Part shown: one piece after another, positions 40,253-52,755 of the stretch
How the letters are laid out: every line of letters starts with the position of its first letter
Numbering within the stretch: position 1 is the stretch's first letter
NCBI GenBank assembly: GCA_034359265.1
Contig: CP136895.1
Span: forward strand, 48,998,001-49,062,000
Reading direction: 5' to 3'
DNA length: 64,000 nt
Source: Canna indica
Taxonomy: Eukaryota > Streptophyta > Magnoliopsida > Zingiberales > Cannaceae
Notes under the pieces: model-generated
What the model was told of the DNA's origin: nothing
Database searches by the model: none
What the model saw: only the letters and a program-made list of their open reading frames with translations
Translations under genes and position numbers: made by a program

Positions 40253-42526
40253 TGACACACGCCAAATTCGGTATGACTGGCCAGGGTATGCCATGTACCC
40301 CGAAGCCTAACCCAAACCAAACCACATATATATCAAAACCAGACCTGATCATTAGATAACATCTCAAGGATTTTTAAAAGACTTATTTTCAAGAAAAATC
40401 CCAAAACACCAACTTAATAAATAACTAAATGTTCAAATCAATATCAAAGCTTAATTACTAACAAAGACACCTCAAATTAATAAAAGTGAGGAAACATAAT
40501 TAATCGAGTTGATATGACTCAACAACTCAAGAAAGAGAAAAATGACTCGGTATCCCCCTCGACCACGACATGTCACGAGACCGCTGCCCTGCCGCCACCA
40601 GCCGCGCTACTGCACCCCGGTACCTCTCTGATCTAACTCAGGTGCTGCAAAACAACAGAATGAGGGGTAAGTCTAACTAGGACTTAGTGAGTAGATCAGT
40701 CCTCAATTTCACCATATATCATCATCATGCAAATCAAATATCATATAATTAAGCATAAGAAATAATAAGCATAATTTTTGGAGCATTTATTTTTAGCAGA
40801 GCAATCATCCACGTCATCATATAGCAACATGCAAGAAATATGCCACAACATATAAACATGCTCAATGCAACAATCCACACGCTCAACCCGGACTCGTCAG
40901 TCCTCATCGCCAGAGAGGGTAGGTAGTCAAAGTGGCCCCCGATCTACCACCCAGCCAGTGTCGTCTCTTTAGGGTATGCTCTCCCCTCACCAACACAGCT
41001 CTTCCAATCCATTTCTTTGGGGCATACGTTCCCCTCACCGGTCAAGTCTCCGGACTATCTTTTTGGGGTGTGATCTCCCTTCACCAGCCGGACTTCCAGA
41101 ATAAGGCCAATGCTGTCTCTTTGGGGAATACCCTCCCCTCACCAGCGAGGCTTCTGGGAAATGCAACGAGCACATTACAACATCACACATGCAGGTATAT
41201 AATATAAAATAAATGTGCTATCAACAGGTAGGTAAAAGGGTATGTCAAGGGCATACCTCAACCTCCACCTCCTCCCATCATCCATCACAATCACACACAA
41301 ATATATATGTCGAAATAGTGATAAAAATCATGAAAATAAGGTATAGCACGTCCAATCATCGTAAGAAAAGCAAGCATGTATAGCGTAAAACAATACAACA
41401 CCGCTTAGTAACTCTACGCCGTTTAAGCCCATCTTAGCAACCCTAAATATGTACCCTAGGGCCGGCCTACCTCCTCTACCTGAGTGATCTAGGGGAATAG
41501 AGGGTTCGGCCCCTTGGGTTCCCTAAGGGTCGGCCGTCCCGAGTGTCGTCCTAGGGTTCTAGCGTCTCTAGGTGTCTCTAGTTCTCTATTTGAATGTCTC
41601 TACAATTCCCTAATGTGTAGACTTAGATCAATGTGCCCTAAAGTATGTTCCATAGGTGGAAAATCCTATTTTTCTTTCCCTAAATTATGGCCCTCATTGG
41701 CCGGCCACCCTAGGGCTCCTAAAAGGGGACGACATACCCTAGTTCTTCTCCCAAAAAAACCCTCCTTTCCTCATGATCTCAAGCAAGCACCAAGAAACAT
41801 CAACAACCATCAAGAATCCTCAAGAAAACATCAAGAATATGAAGAAAAAGGAGGAAGCACAGAAAGGGAAGGGGCAGCCAAATCGCCCAAAACTCGATCT
41901 GACAGAATCACAACGACGATAGGAAAACCCTCGATACGAAAGCTCAAACAAATATGATGAAATCGAATTAAAAATCGACAAAACCCTGTGACATAGGGGT
42001 GGCGGCATGGCTGATGAAAAGAGGGAAATATGAAGGCTAATACACTCACCTTTTTGGAGAAACCGGGAAGGAAGAAGAAGCGGAGGATCTTCCTACGTTG
42101 AACGCCGACAAATTCGCGAAATCCCGGGTCCGGCGGCTCCTCCTCCTCTTGGTGTCGCCTTCTCTCCTTATCTCTCTCTCTCTTGGGTGGCATGCGGCTA
42201 AAACAGCAGCCGTGCGCCCCCCTTTGGTAATTTATGGGCCCTGGTTGGCCCAAATTACCAAAACGCCCTCACTTATTCGCCCGACTTCATTAAATCCATG
42301 ATTAATTCATTCTAACTCCGATTCGAGTTCCGATTGAACCACTAAATTCGTCTCAAGACCCTCTATCATCCTAGCATGCTTTATCACAGAAATAAGGGAA
42401 ATAAAATTTTTCTACAAAATTTGCTTACCCGGGTTCAATCCCGAAACTCTACGGAAATCCGTGCTGACTCGAGCCCACAGTCTCCTGCTGAAGAATAAAA
42501 TATTATTTTAGGTTTTAGGCATTACA
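40253..42526 (-). repeat. 3' LTR of gypsy-3
   Basis: TGTAATGCC at 42526 to GTGTGTCA at 40253 on the minus strand. Splice-donor-like AAAAGGTGAGTG at about 42050, hairpin array 40945-41150, acceptor-like TTGTTTTGCAG ending at 40645. Frames at 41514-42301 are LTR sequence. Confidence 0.92.
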
Positions 42527-42539
42527 ATTTCCTCCCCCC

Positions 42540-43480
42540 TTAAAGAAAATGCGTCCTCAAGTTTTCAGATGAAGAAGAGAAGCTCACCTTGGCATCAAAA
42601 AGGTATGGGTACTTCTCTCTCATATCGTGCTCGACCTCCCAAGTGGCTTCCTGCCCCGGGTGGTTCTCCCAACGAACCTTCACCAAGGGTACCCCCTTGG
42701 ATGTTAGCTTCCTCACCTGCTTGTCTAGGATCTCTACAGGCTGCTCCTCATAAGAAATGGCCGGATCAACCTCCACCGTAGCAACATCTAGAATATGGGG
42801 CTAATCTCGAACATATCGCTTAAGCATGGAGACATGGAAGACAGGATGCACTCAATCCATGCTAGCCAATAGGGGCAACTCATAAGCAACCTCTCCTCTA
42901 CGCTGCAAAATAGGGATAGGCCCAATGAATCTGGGGCTCAACTTTCCCCTCCTCCCAAAGCTCACAACCCCCTTCATAGGGGACTCCTTTAGGAAGACCG
43001 AATCCCCTTCCTAAAACTCCACGTCGCGGGCTTTACCATCGGCATACATCTTCTGATGACTCTGAGCTACTAGAAGTCGCTCCTTGATTAGCTTCACTTT
43101 CTCAACGGCATCATGAACCAAGTCTACCCCTAGCATCTGGGACTCACCAGCCTCAAACTGGAATAAAGGGCGCCAATTTGGTCAGGCGATCCACCACCAC
43201 CCAAATAGAGTCATTTCCTTTTTTGACCTCGGCAACCCAGTAACAAAGTCCATGGTGATCTTTTCCCATTACCATTCTGGTACTTCGAGATTCTGCAACA
43301 ATCCCACGGGTCTCAAATGTTCGACAATTACATACTGACAAACTAAACATTTGGATACGAACTCTGCCACCTCCCGCTTCATCCCTTTCCTCCAGTAGTG
43401 TGCTGCCTCAGATCTCAATACATCTTGGTGGCCCCCGGATGCATAGTATAAGTGGAATAGTGGGCCACCTTTAGTACCCG
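42540..43480 (-). pseudogene. pol: Gypsy integrase with deleted core and chromodomain-like tail (gypsy-3)
   Basis: Minus strand. The zinc-domain end and the core start are readable around 43480-43153 (GNDSIWVVVDRLTKLAPFIPV holds the first catalytic Asp), followed almost at once by the FEAGESQ..VKLIKERL region near 43140-43080; about 130 codons carrying the second Asp and the Glu are missing. Then come the LSPRFIGP and RRGEVAYEL phrases, with stops near 42845 and 42800, and the tail at 42776-42540: ISYEEQPVEILDKQVRKL and VRWENHPGQEATWEVEH. It cannot integrate DNA. Confidence 0.87.
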
Positions 43481-43828
43481 CCTACGGGCCTTTTCCATGT
43501 CTGGTACCATGATTCTGCCTCTATATCCGAGAATCCCCTCGGAGTCCTCTCTGAAACCCTCTACATCACCTCTCACAGCTAGATCCTTCGTTAGAGAACA
43601 GAAAACATCCTCACCCTGAGCCGTTCATAGCATATCAACCCAAGTGGATTGTACACGTATGTGTGCCACCAATCCTCCTAAATCAGCCATAGATAACAAA
43701 TCCCCTGGGCCTAGGCTCATCGCCAAATCTCTGGCCAGGGATCTCCGACTAACGGCCAAGTGGGCTAAGCTCCCGATCAACTTCCTACTCAAAGCATCTG
43801 CTACTACATTTGCCTTTCCTGTGTGATA

Positions 43829-45040
43829 CTAAATAGTACAGTCATAATCTCTTAATAGATCAAGCCATCTCCGCTGCCTCAAGTTCAGATCCTTTTGAGA
43901 AAGCAGATAATGGAGGCTCTTGTAATCGGTGAATATGTCACATGCTTCCCCATATAAGTAGTGATGCCACAGCTTCAAGGCAAAGACTATAGCTGCCAAC
44001 TCCAAATCATGAGTCGGATAATTCTTCTCAAGGGTTTTCAGCTGCTTGGATGCGTATGCGATCACTCTGCCGTGCTACATCAGAACACACCCCAATCTGA
44101 CTCAAGAAGCATCACAATAGACTGCAAATCCTCCCGACCCCGATGGTAGTGCAAATCCTCTACAAGAGCGGTAGTCAAGCGGTCCTTGAGCTTCTAAAAG
44201 CTCTCCTCGCATTTCTCATCCCAGATAAACTTCACTTTATTCTAAGTTAGGCGCATAAGGGTCTCCAAAACTACCCTTAAGTGCTCCATGTTCTCTGCCT
44301 CGCTCTCGGAATATACCAAAATGTCGTCAATGAAGACTATGATGAATCTGTCTAGAAAGTCCTTGAACACCCGGTTTATTAGCTCCATGAAGGCTGCAGG
44401 GGCGTTAGTAAGCCCAAAGGACATGACAAAGAACTCATAGTGTCCATACCGTATCCTAAAAGCTATCTTCTGGATATCATGATCCTTGATCCTCATCTGA
44501 TGATACCTTGCCCTCATATTGATCTTTGAGAACCACTGAGCCACCTACAGCTGATCAAATAAGTCATCAATCCTGGGAAGCAGGTATCGGTTTTTGATCG
44601 TCACCTTATTGAGCTATCGGTAGTCAATGCACATCCGCATGGACCCAATTTTTTTTTTCATGAACAACACCGGCGCCCCTTAGGGTGAGACACTTGGGTG
44701 AATGAACCCAATGTCTACCTACAACTGTACTTTAAGCTCCCTCAGCTCAGTGGGTGCCATTCGGTATGAGGGGATCGATATAGGCTTCACCCCCGGCTGT
44801 AGATCAATACTGAATTTGATCTCCCACACTAGTGGTAGTTCGAGAAACTCCTCAAGAACACATCTGGAAAGTTCATGATAATTGGAATACTCTTGATGCT
44901 ACTGGTCGAGCCCTCGTCGGTAACATCTGCAGAGACAAAAGCCAAGAAGGACTGACAACCACCCACCATCAGCTTGCGGGCATGGAGAGCAGAGATCACC
45001 CTGATAGAGTCCCCTCGCCCATCGCCCATCGCCCTGAAAT
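43829..45040 (-). pseudogene. pol: Gypsy RT, RNase H and protease-RT linker (gypsy-3)
   Basis: Minus strand, right to left: linker 45029-44829 (MVGGCQSFLAFVSADVT, then IPIIMNFPDVF), RT N-terminus about 44770-44545 with stops, RT core 44544-44242 with [15 protein letters not shown] (Asn where the first catalytic Asp of DLRSGYHQ is expected), [17 protein letters not shown] and [13 protein letters not shown] (both aspartates kept), then the connection region with stops, and RNase H 44065-43829 ([38 protein letters not shown]). Several frameshifts. The protease active site is not present. Confidence 0.87.
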
Positions 45041-45060
45041 GTAAAGAATGGTATTCCCAG

Positions 45061-46081
45061 CATTGAGGGTCTGGGCCCCCTTGGGTTCCCTAAGGGTCGG
45101 CCCTCCCGAGTGTCATCCTAGGCTTCTAGCGTCTCTAGGTGTCCCTAGTTCTCTATTTGAATGTCTCTACAATTCCCAAATGTGTAGAATTAGATCAATG
45201 TACCCTAAAGTATGTTCCTTTGGTGGAAAAATCCTATTTTTATTTACCTAAATTCTGTCCCTAATTGGCCGGCCACCCTAGAGGGGGCGGCATACCCTAG
45301 TTCTTCCCCAAAACCCCTCCTTTCCTCAAGATCTCAAGCAAGCACCAAGAAACGTCAACAACCATCAAGAATCCACAAGAAAACATCAAGAATTTGAAGA
45401 AGAAGAAGGGGGAGGCACAACAAGGGAAGGGGCGGCCAAATCGCCCAAAACTCGATCCGACAGAATCACAATGACGATAGGAAACCCTCAATACGAAAGC
45501 TCAAACAAATACGACAAAATTGAATTAAAAATCGACAAAACCCCATGACATAGGGGTGGTGGCATGGCTGATGAAAAGAGGGAAATAGAATGCTAATCCA
45601 CTCACCTTTTTGGAGAAATGGTGAAGGAAGAAGAAGCGGGGGATCTTCCTACGTTGAACGCCGACGAATTTGCGAAATCCTAGCTCCGGAGTCTCCTCCT
45701 GCTCTTGGTGTCTCCTCCTCTCCCTCTCACTCTCTCTCTCTTGGGTGGCATGGGGCTAAAACAGCAGCTGTGCGCCCCCCTTGGTAATTTATGGGCCCTG
45801 GTTGGCCCAAATTACCCAAACGCTATCACTTATTCGCCCAACTTCTAAAATTCATAACTAATTTATTCTAACTCCGATTCGAGTTCCGATTGAAATGCTA
45901 AATTCGTCTCAAGACCCTATATCATATTAGCATGCTTTATCACATAAATAAGGCAAATAAAAATTTTCTAAATTTTTCTACAAAATTTGCTTACCCGGGT
46001 TCAATCCCGAAACTCTATGCAAATTCACGCTGACTCGAGCCCACGGTCCCCTGCTCAAGAATAAAATATCCCGGCATTACA
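45061..46081 (-). repeat. 5' LTR of gypsy-3, truncated
   Basis: Matches 41497-42526 of the 3' LTR and breaks off at about 45061, where pol linker sequence follows directly. It keeps the GGTGAGTGG-type donor near 45600 and the TTTATGGGCCC block near 45790. Confidence 0.88.
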
Positions 46082-46319
46082 TTAAAACTATTCAAGACCA
46101 TAATCAACACCATCATAGAGTGCATATCCAGGCATCACAGAGCAGTTATAGAACAATACCAAAAACTACCACATAACGAACAAACATACATGATAGACTG
46201 GTTCAGGCTTTACCTCAGACTAGACCTTAACCAAACCTTAACAAGACTAGAACACATTTATTCATAAACCACACTTATCTCCCCCTTTTTGGTCGAATAA
46301 ACCAAAGGAGAAAAAGTAG

Positions 46320-46886
46320 TTACTTTGAGCTGTCTAGATCAGATGAACCAAAGTCTTCTCCAACAGGCCAAGCTATAGTGCCAGCAGTGGAATATGCAAA
46401 AAGCTTCTGCTCAAGAGTTAATACCTGTAGATGAAGCTTAGCTAAAGACACTTGCAATTTATAGATATCATCGCAGATTGCTCTTGTATCAGTGATTAAA
46501 ACTACATCAGGTCTCATTTCAATCCACTCATCCCAAGAACTTGGTTGTATTGGAATTAAGTCAAGATGTTTGTCAGTTCTGAAAATCGATCCAAGAGAAA
46601 TTTGTTTGCTTTTTTATTCTCCCCCTCAAAAAAAAAATCCTCCCCCTCAGACGATAACCCTTCTACACAAAAAAAAATGATATGAGGGATACGGATACAA
46701 TACCTCTACCAGAACGTTCTGTACCTTTTCCTTTGGATTTGTTTATCTGCTTTCGACCATGAGAGGTAGATGGAGATGATCTTTTATAGGAGATGGTGCT
46801 GGATTTTGTGTGTTGACAATTTTAGCAGGACTTGAGAACAACAACTCTTTTGTCAACGAAGCTTCCATCTCTTTCTCTGAGCTCAT
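46320..46886 (-). pseudogene. Sirevirus-like post-pol open frame (possible env-like ORF), broken
   Basis: Minus strand, 3' of where pol would be. A start at 46884-46886 opens MSSEKEMEASLTKELL and runs Ser/Pro-rich for about 48 codons to a stop; a frameshifted Lys/Gly-rich part follows; the last part (46517-46320, open about 100 codons upstream as well) reads DEWIEMRPDVVLITDTRAIC and ends with a Leu-rich helix (YKLQVSLAKLHLQVLTLEQK). Some Sireviruses carry an extra ORF at this place, often called env-like; I see no signal peptide or membrane span, so function is unknown. Flanking stretches 46087-46319 and 46887-47090 have no gene. Confidence 0.45.
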
Positions 46887-47354
46887 TGTTTTATCCTTTT
46901 ATTGCTCTATAATGGATCTTTGGCTTAAATAGATTGTAGAATGAAAGAAGATTGAGGTTGATGATTAAGTTCTCAAGAAATTGAACCGAGTTGCAACGCA
47001 GAGAGGACATAAATGATGACATATCATTTCATTATATCATGTATTACTTAGTTTCTCATTCGATATGATGCTTTCGCCCCTTGAGTTGGTTGACTTTGTT
47101 TTCATGAAAACTAGTTTTCAAGTCCCAACTTTGACCATAGTTGACTTTTCTAGCACTTTTTGATTGATGTCAAAAGGGAGAGAAAAATATAAGTAAAATG
47201 GAAGAAAATATAGGAAAACTATGCATATAGATATGGGGAATTTTTTTCATAGATATGTATGTTGATAGGGGGAGAAATCGCATTATTGATATGCTTTGTA
47301 CTTTAATGAATATATTTTCTTAAAGATGTTTGTCATCATCTAATAGGGGGAGAT

Positions 47355-50300
47355 TGTTGGCCGAAGGTTTTCAACCTTTGTCATAATCGAATATGGAGAA
47401 TTACTTTCAGGTTCCAAGTTGGTTAGCGCACGATCGACGTCCCCGATCGGAAAAATCGGTAAGGACGCTCGTCGGCGCTCGAGATTCTTCGGGAAGTTAG
47501 AGTTTAGGTTTAGGGTGTCTAGCATGTATTGTAAATCCTCGTGATGATGCAAATAACCCAAAATACTAAACCTGAACCCCAAAATATGAAAAACCAGAAA
47601 ATCAAAAAATCACCTTGGAATTCACTAAGCCTAGGGAGCTCCTTGGAGGGCTATATGACCTAGACATTTTCTTAGCACCAAAAGTTCTGGTCATTGTTCC
47701 TTAGGTAAAAACTAGATAACGATATATTTTTAAGGATTTTTTGGAAGCCTTTAACCTACCCATATTTGACCCGGAAGATTATAAAAATTTTATTTTTCGA
47801 AAATTTGTACTAGACCCAAAAAGTTAGATTTTGATTTTTTAGATATTTTTATTGAATCCAAATGGGGGATAATCCATATATAATATTTATGTTTTAAACT
47901 TCAAATTAAGAAATATTATATAAGAGGACTTAGCAAAGATGAAACCCAGAAACGAACAAACGAGCAGAAAAAATAGCAAAATTGCCTTGTTTTTCCTAGT
48001 TTCGGATGACCGGTTGGTCGATCGAATGATGCCTAGAATGGGCAGAATGCCTTCGGTCGCTCAGCGATTGCTCGATCGGTCAATCGACGATCGACCGACA
48101 AGCGACCAGGCATCACCAGCGGGCAGAAAAATGCCCGTTGTTGAGCCTTGGTGTTTAGGGGTTTATAAATACCTATCCCAAACTCATTCCCTGGTAGTTA
48201 TTGATGCTTCTAAGCCTCAAATAGTCACTTCTTGCATCTCTACAAGCTTTCATTGAGCCATCCGTGCAAGAACCCTAGTTTTGATCTCCACTCCTTCATT
48301 TAGCCGTCAAGCTTCATCGATTCATCATCTTGAGGCATCAAGAGGACTAAAGAGTTTCTTTTGGAGCTAAGTATTTGTTGTTTCATTTATTGCTCCATTG
48401 GTTGTTGTATTTTGGTATTTATTTCATTGTATTTGAACTTGTGTAAACCTAGTTTGCTAGGTTTGATTGAGTTGGTGGTTGCCTTGGTGTTAAGGCTTAA
48501 ATCCACCATTGCAAACTTAGTTTACTAGGATTAGATGAGTTGTCCTTTGGGTTGAGGTGGGAGAGTGCTCTCTGTAGAAATGCATGATACTTCTGGGTGT
48601 GGAAGTGCCTTCGGTTTGAGAGTGGAGACTTTCCGATGTAAAGTCCTCTTTGTAAGGGAAACGATATAATCTAGTAAAGCTAGTTTGGAAATCCTAAGCG
48701 GGGTGCTTAGGTAGTGGAATAGGGATTGGGGCCAAACTATTATAAATAGTTGTGTTAGCATTGTTTACCTTTGTCACGCCCCAACATCAAGGGTATGTGT
48801 CGTACCCCAAAGCCTACCACATGCACTAAACTATAACACCAAGTATACACCAACGTCAAGGAAAACAAGAATAAAAGAAACATGGCACCAATCTTTATTA
48901 AAAGTCAAACTATTTTAAAATAGTTTTAGTTTCAGAGAAACCAACCCAAACTTTCAAAAGAACATCTCAAAGTTTAAAATAGTATATGTTTTCAGAAGTA
49001 AATAACTATTGAGTGCATGTCTAATAACTCTAACAACACGACTACGACTACATGGCCGCCTGCTACGAGATCTGCGTCACCACTTGTCCTCCAGCCGCAC
49101 CATGCCCCCAAGCCGTACCTCACTAGTCAGGCTCTGCAAAAATAAAACAATAAACCGTGAGTCCAACGAGGAACTCCATGAGCAGTCCTTTCGACCTCTA
49201 CTTAAATCCTAGTGTATAATCATGTATGACACTAAATAAATGCATGGGTAAATATATTTGGATCCAATAGATTCCTTGGCCAATCGGCCCTCCTGAATAG
49301 ATAAATGGAAGAACCAATCGTATATGGCCATACACAAGCTATAGCAATCGGCCACCGTCGGCCTTACCAGGCGTAGTTATGTACGGCCATACCCGGCCTT
49401 CATGGACATAAAATCAGGTGTTCACATGCAAACATTTCACACATAGCGAGTCAATCACTGAGTCCCTCAACTAGGGTGGTCGTCTAGTTTCAGGAACCCA
49501 ACGGGATAGGGATAGCTAGTCCCACCTAACTCGGGTCAGCCGTCAGCGTGACCCACTGACGAAATCTCAAGACCCTCCGCCACTCGGGTCTAACACCTAG
49601 TGTGCCAACTGGTGCAATCTCAAGACCCTAATCATCGTTGAGTCGAGTAGTAGCTGTTCCAACCATCGATACTCCTTAGTAGACCACCTCCATCACAGTA
49701 CACAATCAGAGTTTCTATAAAGATTTCCAATTTTGCCTCCCGGGTATCCACCCGCATCCGACCCCTCCCTTGAGTTTCATTAGCCGAACACTAATGTCCG
49801 TCACCTTCCCCCACCTAGGAGTGAAACCTAGTTTATGTACATACAAGTTTATCTACCAACGAAACTATATAATTTCCTTATAGCCTTCTAGTGTCACTCG
49901 TCACTTTCCTTAAATGTAATCTACACATTATAGGCATAAGAATATCCAGGAAGAGAATGTCGCACCCAAACTTTGCGGGAAGAAATTCTTCTACAACTAT
50001 TACAACAATTAACCACATGATTCCAATAATCACATAATTAAATTCTACATTTATAGAGAAATTTCAACAAGGTAAATATGTACTAGCATGGAAATTTCAA
50101 AACGAGCATCTATAGTTCGATAAAGGAAAATTGATGAATTATATGCTACCTCGTAAATCTCTCTACATATATGCACCCTCAGATTGTGATTTTTCTTAAG
50201 ATTCCAAATTCACCTAAGATAACCATGAATGACTCGGCAAGTGTAAGGATTTAGATTTCAAGTTATCAAACATGAAATCTAGCATGAATAAATCGATCGA

Positions 50301-51311
50301 TCTTTTCAATTTGACCCTCTCCCTTGCTCGGCCGGATCTTGTGCAGGGTAATTCCTTGCTAGGCCGAGCCTTCAAGGATGGAAAGGGCAAGCTTTCAACT
50401 ATAATTCCTACATGTCAATTCAATAATCTAATCTTTAACGAAAAGAAGATGATCTAAGGGTTCTAAGCCGCTCGAGGAAATTGGGAAAAATTTTGGCATG
50501 ATCTCTCTGTTTTTTACTCTATTCGGCCAACCCCTAGATCGCACAAACCATCATCAAAAACACATAAATAACAAATAGATGAATCATCTGAATTCTAAAT
50601 ACAAGAAATTACATCGATCGGCAAGAAACATCGCATAAAATTCGATCCACAAAACTTCCAAGGTTCGGCCACTCGCCTCCCCTTTTTGACAAACCCGACC
50701 ACTCACTTCGACTAGAAGAAGAAAAAGGATGGGATGAAGGCGTTCCTGATTTCTCCAACGCCGACACGGATCCGGCGCTGCCCACGAACCTTCTTCTCCT
50801 CCTCTTCACCTCGGGCTGCGTGTGGCTCTATCTTGCTTTGAGCCTCATGGCGGCTTGGGGTGAGATGATAAGTTCTTTCCCTTTTTTTGATCTAATTACA
50901 CTTCCTCACTTAACTCTCTTACTTGACCCCACCTAAGTCCGGATTGAACCCCGACCCGACCCGTGAACTTGATTCCATCCCACATAAGTCATCCCAATAT
51001 ACAAACTATATAAAAAAAACATTAATCACGGGTCTATAATTTAAATTATACCTTCTACTCGCAATGATTCCGCGACTCAGTACGGCTAGCTCCCGATCCA
51101 ATGGGCTGCACCAAGAAAATCCTATATTAGAAAACCTCGGGTATTACAACCTTGCATTTCTTTTTGCTTATCATTTATATCTTACTTCCGCTTACTACTC
51201 GATTTGTGAATTGCCAAAGTAATCAAATAAACGATTAAAATCGGAATTAGGCAAAAAGATTTAGATAACACACTATTCATCCCCCCCCATAGTGTGGCCA
51301 TTTCACCAACA
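47355..51311 (+). repeat. Copia-B first LTR, interrupted by a solo gypsy LTR
   Basis: TGTTGGCCGAAGG to TTTCACCAACA; LTR sequence is 47355-48771 plus 51154-51311. GGTCGACC/CGATCG cluster 48006-48108, TATAAATA 48174-48181. Flanked on the left by a polypurine tract (47342-47354) and on the right by a primer site. Confidence 0.85.
48772..51148 (-). repeat. Solo gypsy LTR, target duplication ACCTT
   Basis: Minus strand TGTAATACCCGAGG at 51148 to GGGGCGTGACA at 48772; ACCTT at 48767-48771 and 51149-51153. A third gypsy LTR family, with splice-donor-like AAGTGAGTGG near 50706, acceptor TTTTTGCAG at about 49134 and an inverted-repeat-rich block at 49500-49660. No internal sequence and no gene; frames at 49009, 50272 and 50609 are LTR sequence. 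Confidence 0.9.
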
Positions 51312-51313
51312 TT

Positions 51314-51325
51314 TGGTATCAGAGC
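51314..51325 (+). other. Primer binding site of copia-B
   Basis: TGGTATCAGAGC three bases after the LTR. Confidence 0.9.
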
Positions 51326-51379
51326 GGGTCGTAGATTGAGATTTCACCATCTCCTCTACATCGTCTTGAGATTCGAAAA

Positions 51380-52138
51380 ATGGCACTAGAGAGTTTAGCC
51401 TCTTCATCTCCTAGGTTCGGTGCCTCGAACTTTGGTCTTTGGAAATATATGATGTATACATATTTAAAGACTAAAGGTTTTGGTGTCTTTAACATGTTAA
51501 GTTTAGAATTCATTGAACATAAGGTTGGCATGCATTCTTGGAGTGAATTTGATAAGAAAATATTTAAGTATAATGGAGATGCCATGAATTGTATTCTTTG
51601 CACATTACCAAATGACATCCTAGATAAAGTCATGCATTGCTCCCCGGCTTATGATTTATGGGTCACTTTAAATATTTTATATGATTATGCCAAAACCGAA
51701 GAAGTTGGCACTTTTGATGAAGGTGGTGATGACAATGGTCACTCACCTACTACTAATCTTGGTTTTGATGCCCATAGTGCTTCTAGTCAAAGAAGCAACT
51801 CTAAAAGCCGGAAGAGAAAGGTAATTTGCCACTTGTGCAAAGAAAAAGGGCATGTGAAGAAGAATTGCCCTACCATAAAAAATAAGGCAAAGAGGAGGTC
51901 AAATGCTTCCACATCATCCTACTCAAGTGGAGCATCCTCTTTTCATGAATATGAAGCCACTTCAAAAGTTTGCCTCTTGGATGCTAATGATGAGGTACAC
52001 TCTTCTCCTTCTAGTCATGCTAATGATAATGATAATGCTAGCTCTACTGGTTCTCTTGTCATATCATATAATGAGTTAGTAGATGAATACAAGAAAATGT
52101 ATGCCTTGCTTGTTATAAAGGATAATGAAAATAAATGA
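51380..52138 (+). CDS. gag: Copia-B gag, first piece
   Basis: 252-codon open frame starting 55 bases after the primer site. N-terminal copia gag domain (NFGLWKYMMYTYLKTKGFGV, WSEFDKKIFKYNGDAMNCIL), shortened after LWVTLNILYDYAK compared with copia-1 (most of the capsid C-terminal half is missing), then a Ser/Asn-rich linker, one CX2CX4HX4C zinc knuckle (CHLCKEKGHVKKNC, about residue 152) and the start of a coiled coil. It ends in TGA at 52136-52138; the coiled coil continues, frameshifted, to 52370. It may be an internally deleted gag mobilised by helper elements; alternatively a pseudogene. Confidence 0.8.
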   Translation: MALESLASSSPRFGASNFGLWKYMMYTYLKTKGFGVFNMLSLEFIEHKVGMHSWSEFDKKIFKYNGDAMNCILCTLPNDILDKVMHCSPAYDLWVTLNILYDYAKTEEVGTFDEGGDDNGHSPTTNLGFDAHSASSQRSNSKSRKRKVICHLCKEKGHVKKNCPTIKNKAKRRSNASTSSYSSGASSFHEYEATSKVCLLDANDEVHSSPSSHANDNDNASSTGSLVISYNELVDEYKKMYALLVIKDNENK

Positions 52139-52369
52139 TTGAAGAAAGATAATATAAGGCTTAATTCTCATGTGGATGAATTAAAACTAGAAAATGAGAG
52201 AATGAAATCTAGTTCTTTTGATTCTTCCCATGATAAGTTGAAACTTGAGTTAAGGACTTAAAGCTTGAGAATGATAATTTGAAACTTGAGAATTCAAAAA
52301 TTATAAGTGAAAACAACAATTTGAAATGTCAATCTAATGCCTTATATCAATCTCTTGATTCATTGAAAA

Positions 52370-52755
52370 ATGAGGTTGTCTTTGAATAAGAAAGTAAACG
52401 AATTGAAAAATATTTCATTTCCTAAGAACACAAGAAAAGCTTATTTAAAGAATGTCAATGTTCATCATCATTCCCATGCTATGCATTCTACTATTAGACC
52501 GCATGATCATAAGAAGAAGAATGATGTTTCTAAGAATACTCATACTCATCATGTTTCACATGTCAAGCATTCTAACGATAGATCTAATGTCCATAGCAAA
52601 AATGAAAAGAAATTCAATGGACATTATTTTTGTTGTGGTATTTTTGGTCATGCCACATATGATTGCACATTTAAAAGAAATCCAAGTGTGGCTAGGACAC
52701 TTTGGATTCCTAGGCCTACTAACCTCCAAGGACCCAAAGTCATTTGGGTACCAAA
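52370..52755 (+). pseudogene. gag: Copia-B gag, second zinc-knuckle piece
   Basis: Open from 52370 through the LTR border to 52786. It carries the end of the coiled coil (NKKVNELKNI), a His/Ser/Lys-rich stretch (HHHSHAMHS) and the second knuckle YFCCGIFGHATYDC, whose first Cys is at the position expected for CX2CX4HX4C, then LWIPRPTNLQGPKVIWVP. Real gag sequence ends at 52755; the last ten codons are read from the LTR start. The same gag-LTR fusion pattern occurs at 6925-7594. Confidence 0.82.

Larger units (their letters stand above)
40253..46081 (-). mobile_element. Ty3/gypsy retrotransposon (gypsy-3), internally deleted
   Basis: Minus strand, flanked by TTAAA (40248-40252 and 46082-46086). 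3' LTR 40253-42526, polypurine tract 42527-42545, pol 42540-45040, then directly the first 1 kb of the 5' LTR (about 45061-46081). The rest of the 5' LTR, the primer site, gag and most of protease are deleted. It inserted into the Sirevirus 3' region. It shares LTR structure with the solo LTR at 12151-25760. Confidence 0.92.

Noticed and set aside
46320..46886. Confident call of an envelope gene
   Set aside because: Position fits the env-like ORF of some Sireviruses, but no signal peptide or membrane helix is visible and the frame is broken; kept only as a tentative feature.
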